Assembly (NCBI GenBank): GCA_045577925.1
Contig: JAZNJH010000031.1
Coordinates: forward strand, 1-64,000
From: UBA4717 sp045577925
Lineage (GTDB): Bacteria; Bacillota; Clostridia; Oscillospirales; CAG-272
Direction: 5' to 3'
DNA length: 64,000 bases
Position numbers and translations under genes: made by a program. Positions 32,436-41,682 of the stretch are shown piece after piece. The notes beneath the pieces are model-generated. The model was given only the letters and a program-made list of their open reading frames with translations, ran no database searches and was not told where the DNA came from. The first letter of the stretch is position 1; each line of letters opens with the position of its first letter.

Positions 32436-35210
32436 ATGAACAAAAAGTGGTTTGAAATGACCGAGGCTCAGCTGGAGCACGACCTTAACACAAGTGTTGT
32501 TAACGGTTTGACAAAAAAGCAAGCCTCATCGTTAAGACGTAAAAAAGGACCTAACACCGTTTTCAGACTTCCTTATGGAAGTTTCAGTTCATATTTAAAA
32601 GATGTACTGTCTGATTCATCATCTATAATACTTATACTCGCCGCTTTAATAGCAGCTTTTTTTCAAAATACACCAACATCGTACATCATAGCTGCTATTA
32701 TAATTACCAATTTATTTATAGTTCTATTTACGTATATTAAAGCACACAGAATACTGGAATCCATGGGAGAATACTCGCTTCCCGGCGCTAAAGTAATTCG
32801 TGACGGACATTTGTATCTTGTGAGTATGTCGTCGCTAGTGCCGGGTGACCTTATATACCTCAATGCAGGCGATATAGTTCCGGCTGATGCAAGAATCATC
32901 AATTCGCAGGGGTTTTTTGTATCGGAAAAAGGTATAACCGGAAACGTATCCGCTATACGTAAAAGCTCGCAAAACGTTTCGCCTGATAATGATTCAAATG
33001 AAACAATGTTCAATATGGTTTTTGCAACCTCGGTAGTTTTGAAGGGAAGTGCACGCGCGATCGTAGTTGAAACAGGAGAAAATACTCTTGTTTCACGCGC
33101 CCACAAAAATGAACTTGATTTAGAGCACGATAGCCTCGATATATTTATAATGCTTAAAAAATTCGGTTCAAAGATCAGCATGATTATGCTTGCGATGGTT
33201 TTTGTGATTATGTTTTTTGAAATAGTTACAGGACTGAAAACGAGAGGCATATACGACATATTTTTGAGTGGTATGTCGCTTGCAGTTGCTGCAATGACCG
33301 AATTTTATACTGCTTTCGGCTATATCATAGTAGCGTGTGCCCTTTTTGGCGCGAGAACATACAGACAAAAAGGAAAAAGCGCTATCATGAAAAATATTAA
33401 CGCTATTGAAAAGCTCAAGGATATCAATTGCGTTATTTTCAGGAAAAACGGTTTCCTTTCTCAAAAGAGCAAAGTTGTTGACTCTATGTATTCAAGCGGT
33501 CAGATATACAGAATAAAAGATTACGACAAATCCGATGAAGGCTTTTCGTACTTGCTCGAAGCTGCTGCAGTCAGTACGGGCGTTTATATGAAAGGGACGC
33601 TTACAACACGTTTCTCTGAAGAACACCACTTAACGCAAGACGAAGAAGCAATCGTGGATTGCGCCAAGAAATACGGTTTATACAATATATCTCTTGATGA
33701 AAAATACCCTCTCGTTCTTCATAAAAACTCTGCCGACCGCAGGTTCAGCTATTCGGTTGTCGCGCCATTCGGAATAAACAACGTCAATGACGATACTGAT
33801 ATGCACATCTACGTGCGCGGATCGGCACGCTCTATTATAAATCATTGCTCAACATATAATATTGGTACTACTAATATACCAATAGATAATGCACTGAAAG
33901 CAGACCTGTTATCGGTATTGGCTGAATATGAAAAAGGTAACACAACTGTCTTCGCCGTTGCTATGAAAAAAACAAAAAAGAACAAAATTTTATCCGACAG
34001 TTATAACGTAGCAAGCGAAAAAGACATGATATTCCTTGGACTGATCTCTCTCAGATCTCCCTTGCTTGAAGGTTCTCCTATAACCGTAGATAAGTTGATC
34101 AATTCAGACATTAAGCTTATATTAAATTCAACAGGCACTTCAGCTGATGATCTTGCTTGCGCAAAAAATCTCGGAATATGTACGGGAGACAACGAGATTT
34201 TAACCGAGCGCACAATTTCTTCAATGACAGATGAAACTTTGAAAGCAACCATATCTAACTACTCCGTATATATGGATTTGAAAAATGCATCACTTCGCAA
34301 AGCTATTGGAGCGCTTAAAGATAACGGCTATAAAGTAGCTTATTGTGCAGATGCGTTATCTGATATTTCAGTTTTGGAGCAGGCTGATATAGGTTATAGT
34401 TTTGCAGATATTCCCGAAAATCTGCAAAGAATTAAATCCCGATCAAAAGCGTTGCAAAAGTCAAACGACACTTCTGATGCACTACGCTTCAAATCGGACG
34501 TTTTAATTCCCAAAGAAGAGACTGCAAACGGCCGCGACGGTGGTATTTTCTCGGTTGAAAAGAGTATACTTACCTCTAAGCTCATTTATAAAAATTTAAT
34601 GAATATGTTTGCCTATTTAATATCAGTTCAGTCAGCTCGACTTTTTATAGTCCTGTATTCTGTGTTTACAAAAGCTATCGTGTTAACACCACCGCAGATA
34701 CTTGTCGGCGGACTTTTATTTGATTTTCTGGCAATACTTTCAATAGCCTTTTCTAAGCCGGGCACAAGGACGACAGACGAATATAGTTCGGCAATGATCG
34801 AACTAAATAATATGCCAAAATTTGTTATTCGAAATGCACTGTTCGGCATTTTTTGGGCAGCTATGACTATATTCGTTCCAACGATGCTATCGATTATAAA
34901 ATTGCCCGTGAGAACAGCAGAAATAACAGGTATAGCCTTTATATCCTTTACTATATTGCAAATATTAACTTTAGCAGAAGTTAAATCAAACACAAGCATA
35001 TTCGACGCAAAACGCATCTCGCTGAATCCATTTTATATTATGTATATACTATGTTCGGTAATATTCATAGGAGCAAGTATGCTCTTTGAGAGACTGGGGC
35101 TAATTATGAACGTTACGGTTTTAGGTATAAACTCATTTATTGCTATACTTTTAATTGTTGGATCGGTAATATCTCTAAACGAAGTTTATAAATCTCTGCT
35201 AAACAAATAA
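32436..35210 (+). CDS. P-type ATPase homologue without catalytic residues
   Basis: 924 residues, full P2-type length and domain order: N-terminal cation-ATPase domain, helices 1-2, A domain, helices 3-4, P/N domains, then about six C-terminal helices. Every catalytic motif is changed. The phosphorylation motif DKTGTLT reads RKNGFLS (Asp replaced by Arg336). TGES reads TGNV near 168, the membrane PEGLP reads TEFYT near 288, TGD reads NST near 565, and GDGVND reads CADALSD near 645. There is no stop or frameshift and codon use looks like its neighbours, so it is a maintained protein rather than a decaying gene. It cannot pump ions by the usual cycle; a regulatory or structural membrane role is inferred. 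Confidence 0.87.
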   Translation: MNKKWFEMTEAQLEHDLNTSVVNGLTKKQASSLRRKKGPNTVFRLPYGSFSSYLKDVLSDSSSIILILAALIAAFFQNTPTSYIIAAIIITNLFIVLFTYIKAHRILESMGEYSLPGAKVIRDGHLYLVSMSSLVPGDLIYLNAGDIVPADARIINSQGFFVSEKGITGNVSAIRKSSQNVSPDNDSNETMFNMVFATSVVLKGSARAIVVETGENTLVSRAHKNELDLEHDSLDIFIMLKKFGSKISMIMLAMVFVIMFFEIVTGLKTRGIYDIFLSGMSLAVAAMTEFYTAFGYIIVACALFGARTYRQKGKSAIMKNINAIEKLKDINCVIFRKNGFLSQKSKVVDSMYSSGQIYRIKDYDKSDEGFSYLLEAAAVSTGVYMKGTLTTRFSEEHHLTQDEEAIVDCAKKYGLYNISLDEKYPLVLHKNSADRRFSYSVVAPFGINNVNDDTDMHIYVRGSARSIINHCSTYNIGTTNIPIDNALKADLLSVLAEYEKGNTTVFAVAMKKTKKNKILSDSYNVASEKDMIFLGLISLRSPLLEGSPITVDKLINSDIKLILNSTGTSADDLACAKNLGICTGDNEILTERTISSMTDETLKATISNYSVYMDLKNASLRKAIGALKDNGYKVAYCADALSDISVLEQADIGYSFADIPENLQRIKSRSKALQKSNDTSDALRFKSDVLIPKEETANGRDGGIFSVEKSILTSKLIYKNLMNMFAYLISVQSARLFIVLYSVFTKAIVLTPPQILVGGLLFDFLAILSIAFSKPGTRTTDEYSSAMIELNNMPKFVIRNALFGIFWAAMTIFVPTMLSIIKLPVRTAEITGIAFISFTILQILTLAEVKSNTSIFDAKRISLNPFYIMYILCSVIFIGASMLFERLGLIMNVTVLGINSFIAILLIVGSVISLNEVYKSLLNK

Positions 35211-35248
35211 AACATCCGCACAATCATAAATTGTGCGGATGTTTTTCG
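35210..35248 (+). terminator. Terminator of the HAD/pseudo-ATPase operon
   Basis: AAACATCCGCACAAT pairs with ATTGTGCGGATGTTT around CATAA, then TT. Confidence 0.92.
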
Positions 35249-35286
35249 TAGCGTGTTGAAATACTATCGTTTTTTCTAACTTTATT

Positions 35287-37293
35287 TTATTCTTCTATAG
35301 TGATTTTTACCATTGAAAGTAAACCGTCGGGAGTTCTTACGTAAACTATGCCGTTATTTTGTGAAAGAGGCCACGGCGCCGCCATTTTAAATTTTCCTGT
35401 TCCGGGTATAGTTGCAGGAATAATTACTTCACCTGTATCTGACATAAGACCGATTTTGTCATCAAGCAAGAACACTGCAATCCCATTTTCGAATTCTCCA
35501 ATATTATCAACCAGGGGGCTCAGGATATTGCCTTTGACGTCACATATATATGATACACCTTGTTCAGATTTTTCTTTACTACCAACAATATAACTTGTAC
35601 TCAGGCACTTCACAGTATTGCTTTCAGTTATGCTAACAGATGGGATTATACCTTCGAATGTGAATACGACGTTACCGTTCCTGTCAACTATATTATAATT
35701 GGTAAAACCATGTTCTTTTATATCGCCGGCTTCAAGGGAATAAATTTTATTATCAGATTTTTTGTAGTCTTTATTGAAGTTGTATTCGGGATAATCATCA
35801 ATGCTTGATACTGCATTTCCTTTAGTATCTATAATGTACTTGATATAACCGTAGCTGTCCCTTGTTCCGCTCATTAAATCATGTTGAACGTCGCTATTAA
35901 TAGCTTTGTATACAACGGCATAACCGTTTTGATCGAAATCATGTACACTATCGAAGAGATGCTTGGCATAAACGTTGCCGTCTTTATCAACTAAAGCGAA
36001 TTTGAAATCGCTGTCAGCCTCTTCACCGGCTTTACCCCAATAATCAATCCAGTCGTAACCGTTTTCTGTGTACTGAGGTTGAAAATTGGAGCGGGGATAG
36101 TTGACACCGGTTACGATCATTTCCATGGTAACAGTCTTACCGTTATACATACCGGTTTCTGTGTAGGTTCTGATCGGTTTTATAATATCTTCTTCAGGCG
36201 TATGTAATTCTTCAGAGATCTTTACAAAAGCAAGCTTCCCGTCAAGCGCAACCGTAAGGTAGCCTGCTCCGTATCCGATTATCATATCGGGACTGTAATC
36301 GCACGGCAGAGACGGGGGTACAAGCACGTTCCCATCAGTGTCGATAAGTCCGAGTTTGCCGTCTTCAATAACGGCATAATATAAACCGTCGCAGTTACAA
36401 AGAACGGAATACCTTTTAGAAAGCGTTTCGTTACCGTTTAAATCGTATACCATCCATTCGCCTTCACTTTGAAATTTACAGAATATGCGGTCGTTTTCAA
36501 TGAAAGAGTTATGAATCGGTTCGGGAATTTTAATTATTTTTCCTTTTCTGTTTACATAACCAAAAGCAAATGAATCTCCATCTTTAAGCAGAATTGAACC
36601 AAAGCCACTTCCGTCTTCAAAGTCTGTCATTGATAAAAATATAGGTTCTGTTATCTTTTCGCCTCGGCCGTTTAAAAGTCCGTATACACCGTTTGTTTCA
36701 TAAAAGGCTTCTGTGTCATATGCATTAACTTTGGGAGCTGGCGCTTCGCCAACGTCTGCACCTTTTTTGGTAATATAGCGCCATGATCCGTCTTCAATCT
36801 GTACTAATGCTAGTCCGTCATCACCAAAATTGTATGCAAATTCGTAAAGCTTATCATTAAGAATTTCACCATCAGGAGATATAAACGCAAAAGAAGGACC
36901 TTTTTTGTTTAAGACGACGGGAGCATATCCGTATTTTATATCGCCCAATTTGCTTGGATCAACTTTATACGATGTAATATTATAATACTCCATTGTAATA
37001 GTTCTACCATCAAGCTTGGATACTACCGGCTCGGGATATTCTTCTCTTGAAATTTCATTCGTTATATCAGCTTCTGCATCAGTAATAGCAACTTCTGTGA
37101 CAGAAACCGATTCAAGATAAGTTTCGCTTTCAGCATTGTCACTTTCATCAACAACATAATCGTCTGCAATATCGATACTATCTTCTGTAATATAGCTGTC
37201 TGAAATATGATTGCTGATATCATCTGAAGTGTTGCAAGATACAAGAGCGAGAGTTAAAATCAGAGTAAAAATAAGTGTGATTATATTCTTCAT
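35287..37293 (-). CDS. WG-repeat lipoprotein
   Basis: 668 residues from the ATG after GAAAGG. A lipoprotein signal with lipobox LVSC places the mature Cys near residue 20. An acidic Asp/Glu/Ser-rich linker follows to about 90. The rest consists of WG-type beta repeats, each ending in a G-x-V/I-x-x-P-like turn (YGLLNGRGEKITEP, YVNRKGKIIKIPEP, LGLIDTDGNVLVPP, FALVDKDGNVY, YNIVDRNGNVVF, IGLMSDTGEVIIP). The protein would sit on the outer face of the membrane and probably binds a ligand or the wall. The function of such repeats is poorly known. A few upstream codons to 37308 were dropped. Confidence 0.85.
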   Translation of the reverse strand: MKNIITLIFTLILTLALVSCNTSDDISNHISDSYITEDSIDIADDYVVDESDNAESETYLESVSVTEVAITDAEADITNEISREEYPEPVVSKLDGRTITMEYYNITSYKVDPSKLGDIKYGYAPVVLNKKGPSFAFISPDGEILNDKLYEFAYNFGDDGLALVQIEDGSWRYITKKGADVGEAPAPKVNAYDTEAFYETNGVYGLLNGRGEKITEPIFLSMTDFEDGSGFGSILLKDGDSFAFGYVNRKGKIIKIPEPIHNSFIENDRIFCKFQSEGEWMVYDLNGNETLSKRYSVLCNCDGLYYAVIEDGKLGLIDTDGNVLVPPSLPCDYSPDMIIGYGAGYLTVALDGKLAFVKISEELHTPEEDIIKPIRTYTETGMYNGKTVTMEMIVTGVNYPRSNFQPQYTENGYDWIDYWGKAGEEADSDFKFALVDKDGNVYAKHLFDSVHDFDQNGYAVVYKAINSDVQHDLMSGTRDSYGYIKYIIDTKGNAVSSIDDYPEYNFNKDYKKSDNKIYSLEAGDIKEHGFTNYNIVDRNGNVVFTFEGIIPSVSITESNTVKCLSTSYIVGSKEKSEQGVSYICDVKGNILSPLVDNIGEFENGIAVFLLDDKIGLMSDTGEVIIPATIPGTGKFKMAAPWPLSQNNGIVYVRTPDGLLSMVKITIEE

Positions 37294-37326
37294 GGCGTTG
37301 CCTTTCACATACAGTAATTGTTAATA

Positions 37327-37355
37327 ATTGTATCACACGTAAAATGCATTGTCAA
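37327..37355 (-). promoter_or_regulatory. Sigma-A promoter of the WG-repeat lipoprotein gene
   Basis: On the minus strand TTGACA and TACAAT with a 17-base spacer, 34 bases before the start. Between here and the next gene (37356-37529) I see only AT-rich DNA and a small GCTTG/CAAGTGC hairpin. Confidence 0.82.
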
Positions 37356-37529
37356 GCACGCATTTTTATCCTATATAATTTTCGTATTACAAAATTCCAT
37401 TAATTTTTTCATTTATGAATAAACTAACCTTTCGAAGTAAAGAATAGTATCGTAAAACGGGAGTGACCCCCGACGTAAAAGTGTCACATGATCGCTTGTG
37501 AAATCAAGTGCTTGAAAGGAAAGGTAAAA

Positions 37530-38309
37530 ATGGAACAGTCAAAAAATAAGCGCGCTAACAGTATGCTTTTCTTTGTTATAGCTTTATCTGTTGTTGCCAT
37601 CGTTGTTATAACAATGTTTACTATGGCTTCAAAGCGTGAAAAAGCGCCTGTTGAATCATCATCAGACACCCAAATTACATCAGAAATTAAACAGAATGAT
37701 TTAGATGGCAGAAATAGCGAGAAGAACTCAGAAAAGCAAACAACATCAAATATAGGTTCTGGTCAAAGCGAAACCGGTAAAGAAGCTAAGCCTTCCAATA
37801 CAACAAAGAGCGAAGAAAAGAAAAGCGAAGCAGTTAAGCCAACGGTAAGCGAAGAAAAGGAAAGTTTTGATCTTCCCGTTATAGGAACTGTAACTAAAGA
37901 ATACTCGATCGATACACCCGTTTATTCAATAACAATGAATGATTACCGCGCTCATACAGGGATTGATATTTCTTGTGAAGAGGGAAGTGGCGTTTCGGCA
38001 TGTGCCGGCGGTATTGTAAAACACATAGTAAACGATCCGATGATGGGAACGAGCGTTACTATCGAACATGCAGACGGAGTAGCATCAAGTTATATGAATC
38101 TAAACGAAACTCTGCCTGAAGATATTACCGTTGGCGCGCAGGTGGAAAAGGGTCAGCTTATCGGAGCTGTTGGCAACAGCGCAATTGTTGAAATTGCAAG
38201 CGAGCCTCATCTTCATTTTGAAATGACACTTTCTGGTGCTTATGTTGATCCCCTTACGATGCTTGAAGACAAAACCATCAGCGTTATGAGCGAAAATATT
38301 ATTGATTAA
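37530..38309 (+). CDS. spoIIQ: SpoIIQ-like M23-domain membrane protein
   Basis: 259 residues from MEQSK with GAAAGGAAAGG upstream. It has one N-terminal membrane helix (about 11-32), a long Ser/Glu/Lys-rich linker to about 120, and a LytM-type M23 domain with AHTGIDI and the HLHFEM pair. The histidine normally found in YAHL is missing (YMNLN), so peptidase activity may be weak or absent, as in several SpoIIQ proteins, where the domain binds SpoIIIAH across the engulfing septum. Helix-linker-M23 layout and size fit SpoIIQ, but other M23 membrane proteins are possible. No sporulation sigma promoter is convincing. Confidence 0.75.
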   Translation: MEQSKNKRANSMLFFVIALSVVAIVVITMFTMASKREKAPVESSSDTQITSEIKQNDLDGRNSEKNSEKQTTSNIGSGQSETGKEAKPSNTTKSEEKKSEAVKPTVSEEKESFDLPVIGTVTKEYSIDTPVYSITMNDYRAHTGIDISCEEGSGVSACAGGIVKHIVNDPMMGTSVTIEHADGVASSYMNLNETLPEDITVGAQVEKGQLIGAVGNSAIVEIASEPHLHFEMTLSGAYVDPLTMLEDKTISVMSENIID

Positions 38310-38313
38310 TAAG

Positions 38314-38340
38314 TGACGGCAGTAAATCTGCCGTCATTTT
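38314..38340 (+). terminator. Terminator of the SpoIIQ-like gene
   Basis: TGACGGCAG pairs with CTGCCGTCA around TAAAT, followed by TTTT. Confidence 0.9.
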
Positions 38341-38344
38341 AATA

Positions 38345-38373
38345 TTGACAAATCCGAATAAACAGAATATAAT
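38345..38373 (+). promoter_or_regulatory. Sigma-A promoter of the mgtE leader
   Basis: TTGACA and TATAAT with a 17-base spacer. Transcription should start near 38380, giving a leader of about 260 bases before mgtE. Confidence 0.88.
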
Positions 38374-38419
38374 ATAAAAGTACTTTAATCAAAAATTTGA
38401 AAATAAGGAGACTGCAAAA

Positions 38420-38491
38420 ATGGACTGTACCGGGCGAAGTAGAATTTCATATAATGCGCATAAGAGTATATTTCTGCAGTCTTTAGAATAA
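38420..38491 (+). CDS. Possible leader peptide in the mgtE 5' region
   Basis: A 23-codon reading frame starting MDCTGRSR and ending FLQSLE, with AAGGAG nine bases before the ATG. The ribosome site is flanked by AGACTGCA (38409-38416), which can pair with TGCAGTCT (38475-38482) near the end of the frame, so translation of the small frame and folding of this stem exclude each other. A terminator hairpin lies 60 bases further on, before mgtE. This layout suggests control of mgtE by translation of the leader. That it is translated is inference. Confidence 0.55.
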   Translation: MDCTGRSRISYNAHKSIFLQSLE

Positions 38492-38550
38492 TACTGCAGT
38501 GTTTGCTTTTGTGCCGGTTCACACAAGCAAGACGGCAAAATGTTGTTTTT

Positions 38551-38589
38551 ATCTCCATTAAGCCTTGCTTTATGGAGATTTTTGTTTTT
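38551..38589 (+). terminator. Terminator (attenuator) in the mgtE leader
   Basis: ATCTCCAT pairs with ATGGAGAT around TAAGCCTTGCTTT, then TTTTTGTTTTT. It lies 50 bases upstream of mgtE, between promoter and gene, so it must be read through for mgtE expression. Upstream stems (GCTTTTGTGCCG with CGGCAAAATG, and TTGCTT with AAGCAA) could take part in the switch. Confidence 0.75.
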
Positions 38590-38641
38590 GTGAGGGTGAA
38601 ATTCATGCTTTTGGTAAATCCTTTTATAAGGAGGAATTTCT

Positions 38642-40006
38642 ATGCAAAACACCATATTAAACTTTCTTGAGGAGCGTAATTTCAAAGCTATCAAAAACTC
38701 GTTTGAAGAAATGAATGAGATAGACATCGCCGAGCTTTTTCAAACGCTTTTCGATGATGAAATGCTTGAGAGGGATAAATTTATACTTCTTTTCAGGTTA
38801 CTACCTAAAGATGCTGCTGCTGACGTTTTTTCATATATGGACAGCGATATGCAAATGCTTCTTGTCTCATCGTTCACAGACAAGGAACTTCAAAACGTTA
38901 TAAACGATCTTTATATTGACGATACTGTTGATATTATCGAGGATATGCCCGCAAACCTCGTTGCCCGTATCATAAAATCTGCTGATACTGAAACCAGAAA
39001 TCAAATAAACGCGATTCTGCGCTATCCAAAAGACAGTGCAGGGTCGCTGATGAACACCGAATACATTGCTCTGAGGCGTGATTACTCGGTTGAAAAAGCA
39101 ATCGATATAATCAGAAAGCTTGGCATGAACAGAGAAACCGTGTACACGCTTTACGTAACTGAAAACCGCAAGCTGATCGGAGTTCTTTCTCTTCTTGAAC
39201 TGTTGACAGCTGATGACAGCGCTACCGTGAACGATATAATGGATACAAACGTTATAAGCGTCGAAACTCACGAGGATAAGGAGATAGTTGCAGACACACT
39301 TTCAAAATACGACTTTGCTGCACTTCCTGTTGTTGATGCCGACAACCATATGGTAGGTATTATCACGTTTGACGACGCTATGGACGTTATTGAAGAGGAG
39401 GCAACGGAGGACTTCGAGAAAATGGCGGCTGTTGCTCCGAGCGACGAATCATATTTTAAAACCTCAATCTTCAAACATGCGAAGAACCGTATACTCTGGC
39501 TTCTGATACTTATGCTTTCTGCAACGGTTACCGGAGTTATTATATCAAGTTATGACGCCGCTTTTGCCGCTGTACCGCTTCTGGTATCATTTATCCCGAT
39601 GATAACGGGCACGGGCGGTAACTGCGGCTCTCAGACCTCAACGATGATTATCCGCGGAATGTCGCTTGGAGAAATACGTTTGAAGGATTTCGTTAAAGTA
39701 ATTTTCAAGGAGCTTGGCATAGCCGTACTGTGCGGCATGGTGCTGGCACTTGTTAACGGTGTCAGAATATTTATAATGTACAACTCTGACCCGACAGTAG
39801 ATGCGATGTTACTCGCAGTTACCGTGAGTCTTGCTATTATAGCAACGGTAATTATGTCAAAATGTATCGCATGTATACTTCCTATGCTTGCAAAAAAACT
39901 AAAGCTGGACCCGGCAATAATGGCGGCTCCGGTTATCACAACAATAGTTGACACATGCTCCACAGTTTTGTTTTTCTCGCTTGCAACCCAGATCTTCGGA
40001 ATATAA
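38642..40006 (+). CDS. mgtE: Magnesium transporter MgtE
   Basis: 454 residues. An MgtE N domain (about 1-130; the DIAELFQTL and LPKDAAADVFSYM helices), two CBS domains (about 135-255), a plug helix and five membrane helices (about 285-454) with the pore-lining GTGGNCGSQTSTMIIRG. A Mg2+ channel gated by intracellular Mg2+ at the N/CBS domains. AAGGAGGAATTTCT precedes the ATG. Transcription probably passes the leader terminator only under inducing conditions, expected to be low Mg2+. Confidence 0.95.
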   Translation: MQNTILNFLEERNFKAIKNSFEEMNEIDIAELFQTLFDDEMLERDKFILLFRLLPKDAAADVFSYMDSDMQMLLVSSFTDKELQNVINDLYIDDTVDIIEDMPANLVARIIKSADTETRNQINAILRYPKDSAGSLMNTEYIALRRDYSVEKAIDIIRKLGMNRETVYTLYVTENRKLIGVLSLLELLTADDSATVNDIMDTNVISVETHEDKEIVADTLSKYDFAALPVVDADNHMVGIITFDDAMDVIEEEATEDFEKMAAVAPSDESYFKTSIFKHAKNRILWLLILMLSATVTGVIISSYDAAFAAVPLLVSFIPMITGTGGNCGSQTSTMIIRGMSLGEIRLKDFVKVIFKELGIAVLCGMVLALVNGVRIFIMYNSDPTVDAMLLAVTVSLAIIATVIMSKCIACILPMLAKKLKLDPAIMAAPVITTIVDTCSTVLFFSLATQIFGI

Positions 40007-40008
40007 TA

Positions 40009-40043
40009 CAAAATACCGCCGTTTAATTACGACGGTATTTTTG
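40009..40043 (+). terminator. Terminator of mgtE
   Basis: AAAATACCGCCG pairs with CGACGGTATTTT (one mismatch) around TTTAATTA, followed by T. Confidence 0.85.
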
Positions 40044-40102
40044 CATAGATGTATTTAACCGTGAATATATATGTAACGATATTATATATAAGGGTGGTAG
40101 TC

Positions 40103-41644
40103 ATGAAAGAGCAATATACTAAGACTGAACTTTCGCTGATAAGTAATGAAGTTTCGGGAGATTATATTTTGCCCGATTCATTTCCGGACGTAAAAAGTGT
40201 GTTATCCTGCCATGCGAGGATATATGATTTAAAAAAATATTTCGGTGGATCCGAAGGAGAGATCGGTGGCAGCATTATGTATAGCATAATGTTTTCAGCA
40301 ACCGGAGATAACGAGGATGATATAATATGTTCGGTCAGCTTTACCGACGATTTTAAAATGACGTGCAGATATAAAAATCCTGCAAATAGCGGCGTCGGAG
40401 CGCACACGCGCCTCACGTCCAACACTTGCAGAATGGCTAATCCGCGTAAATTTTCAATAAAATCAACTCTCGAAACACTCATGTTTGAAGACTCCCAAGA
40501 GAGCGCGTCCCCTCAGATTTCTGCATCTGCACCTGACGACGCAGACCTTCAGTATAAGTGGGGCGAATGCGAAATATGCAGATGCAAAACCGTTTTACTT
40601 TGTGAGCACAGCTTCAGCGATAATATCGAGTTGGATTTGAAGCTGCCGGAAATTGCCGAAGTAATTCATTATGACGTTTCGCTAAATGTTCGTGATGACA
40701 GAAGCGTTGATCTCAGAGATACACCTGTTAAGCTTGGCGGAAACTTCGCATTGAATATTTTATATAAAGATAAGGAAAATAAGCTTCACGGTGTCAGCCG
40801 TGATATACCATTTGGCATTTCTATAAATGATGACGAAAGCGCAATGCTTGAAACGCTAAGCGATTCAACTGTAAGTATCGTACCGTCAGTATATATATCG
40901 GCTGTAAATCTTAACGTTGGTAAAAATCAATATGATGAAGCAAAAGTGTTGGAATTTGATGCTGATTATGATATTGACCTTTTGCTTATGTCCGGCGAAA
41001 CAATAAAGTTCGTCACAGATGCATATTCGACTAAGTATGACAGCGAATGCAAATTTGAAATGCAGACTATTCAAAAGCCCATGGCAAGGATCAAGAACAA
41101 TTTTACATACACGGATACTCGAGAAAAAAATGAGCTTAGTCTTGATAATATGTCACTCGTCTCGGCATCGATTCCGGTATTTTCAGATATACATACCGAA
41201 AAGAGCGGAAATTATGTTAGCATTGCAGGTAAAATTAGCGAAAGAGTAACTCTTATTGACGAAGGAAGAATCAGGGGCAAGGAGATAAACGTCCCTTTTG
41301 CATATAAATCAAATTTAAATGCAATTGAAGAATCTTTATCAATGATCGGAAATACAGTTGTTGCTGATAACCGTGTAAGATGTGATCATGAAAGGGTATA
41401 TACTGATGCGGAAATTTACCTTGATTATTTGTTGACGGGCAAGGAAAGTGTAAACATTTGCAAAAGTATAGGCATTGGTGAATGCGCAAAAGAGACGGAC
41501 AACGCACTATTTTGCGTTTACTATCCCTTGCCTGATGAAAGCTTGTGGGAAATGGCAAAGAAAAAGAAAACCACAGTAGAAAAGTTACTTTCCCTTAATC
41601 CTGAATTTTCATCAAGATGTGATTGCCCGATAATTATTGAATAA
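40103..41644 (+). CDS. DUF3794-LysM protein (SipL/spore-coat assembly-like)
   Basis: 513 residues from the ATG after AAGGGTGG. The N-terminal VSGDYILPDSFPDVKSVLSC resembles the start of DUF3794 repeats, which recur at about 200-330 and 370-470. The C-terminus (about 465-510) is a LysM domain (YYPLPDESLWEMAKKKKTTVEKLLSLNP). SipL in Clostridium difficile has this layout and ties the coat ATPase SpoIVA to the forespore. No signal peptide. A longer reading to 40049 adds a hydrophobic, non-conserved lead and was dropped. The exact orthology to SipL is not certain. Confidence 0.82.
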   Translation: MKEQYTKTELSLISNEVSGDYILPDSFPDVKSVLSCHARIYDLKKYFGGSEGEIGGSIMYSIMFSATGDNEDDIICSVSFTDDFKMTCRYKNPANSGVGAHTRLTSNTCRMANPRKFSIKSTLETLMFEDSQESASPQISASAPDDADLQYKWGECEICRCKTVLLCEHSFSDNIELDLKLPEIAEVIHYDVSLNVRDDRSVDLRDTPVKLGGNFALNILYKDKENKLHGVSRDIPFGISINDDESAMLETLSDSTVSIVPSVYISAVNLNVGKNQYDEAKVLEFDADYDIDLLLMSGETIKFVTDAYSTKYDSECKFEMQTIQKPMARIKNNFTYTDTREKNELSLDNMSLVSASIPVFSDIHTEKSGNYVSIAGKISERVTLIDEGRIRGKEINVPFAYKSNLNAIEESLSMIGNTVVADNRVRCDHERVYTDAEIYLDYLLTGKESVNICKSIGIGECAKETDNALFCVYYPLPDESLWEMAKKKKTTVEKLLSLNPEFSSRCDCPIIIE

Positions 41645-41645
41645 C

Positions 41646-41682
41646 AAAAAGAAGCTCTGCAATATATGCAGAGCTTCTTTAT
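41646..41682. terminator. Bidirectional terminator between convergent genes
   Basis: AAAGAAGCTCTGCA pairs with TGCAGAGCTTCTTT around ATATA, with A- and T-runs on both sides. Confidence 0.92.

Noticed and set aside
38380..38641. M-box or yybP-ykoY riboswitch upstream of mgtE
   Set aside because: The conserved core sequences of those elements as I know them are not present; a coding leader with a terminator fits better.
40081..40100. T-box-like GGGTGG element
   Set aside because: It is only the ribosome site of the DUF3794-LysM gene; there is no specifier stem, no ACCGCG context and no amino-acid gene downstream.
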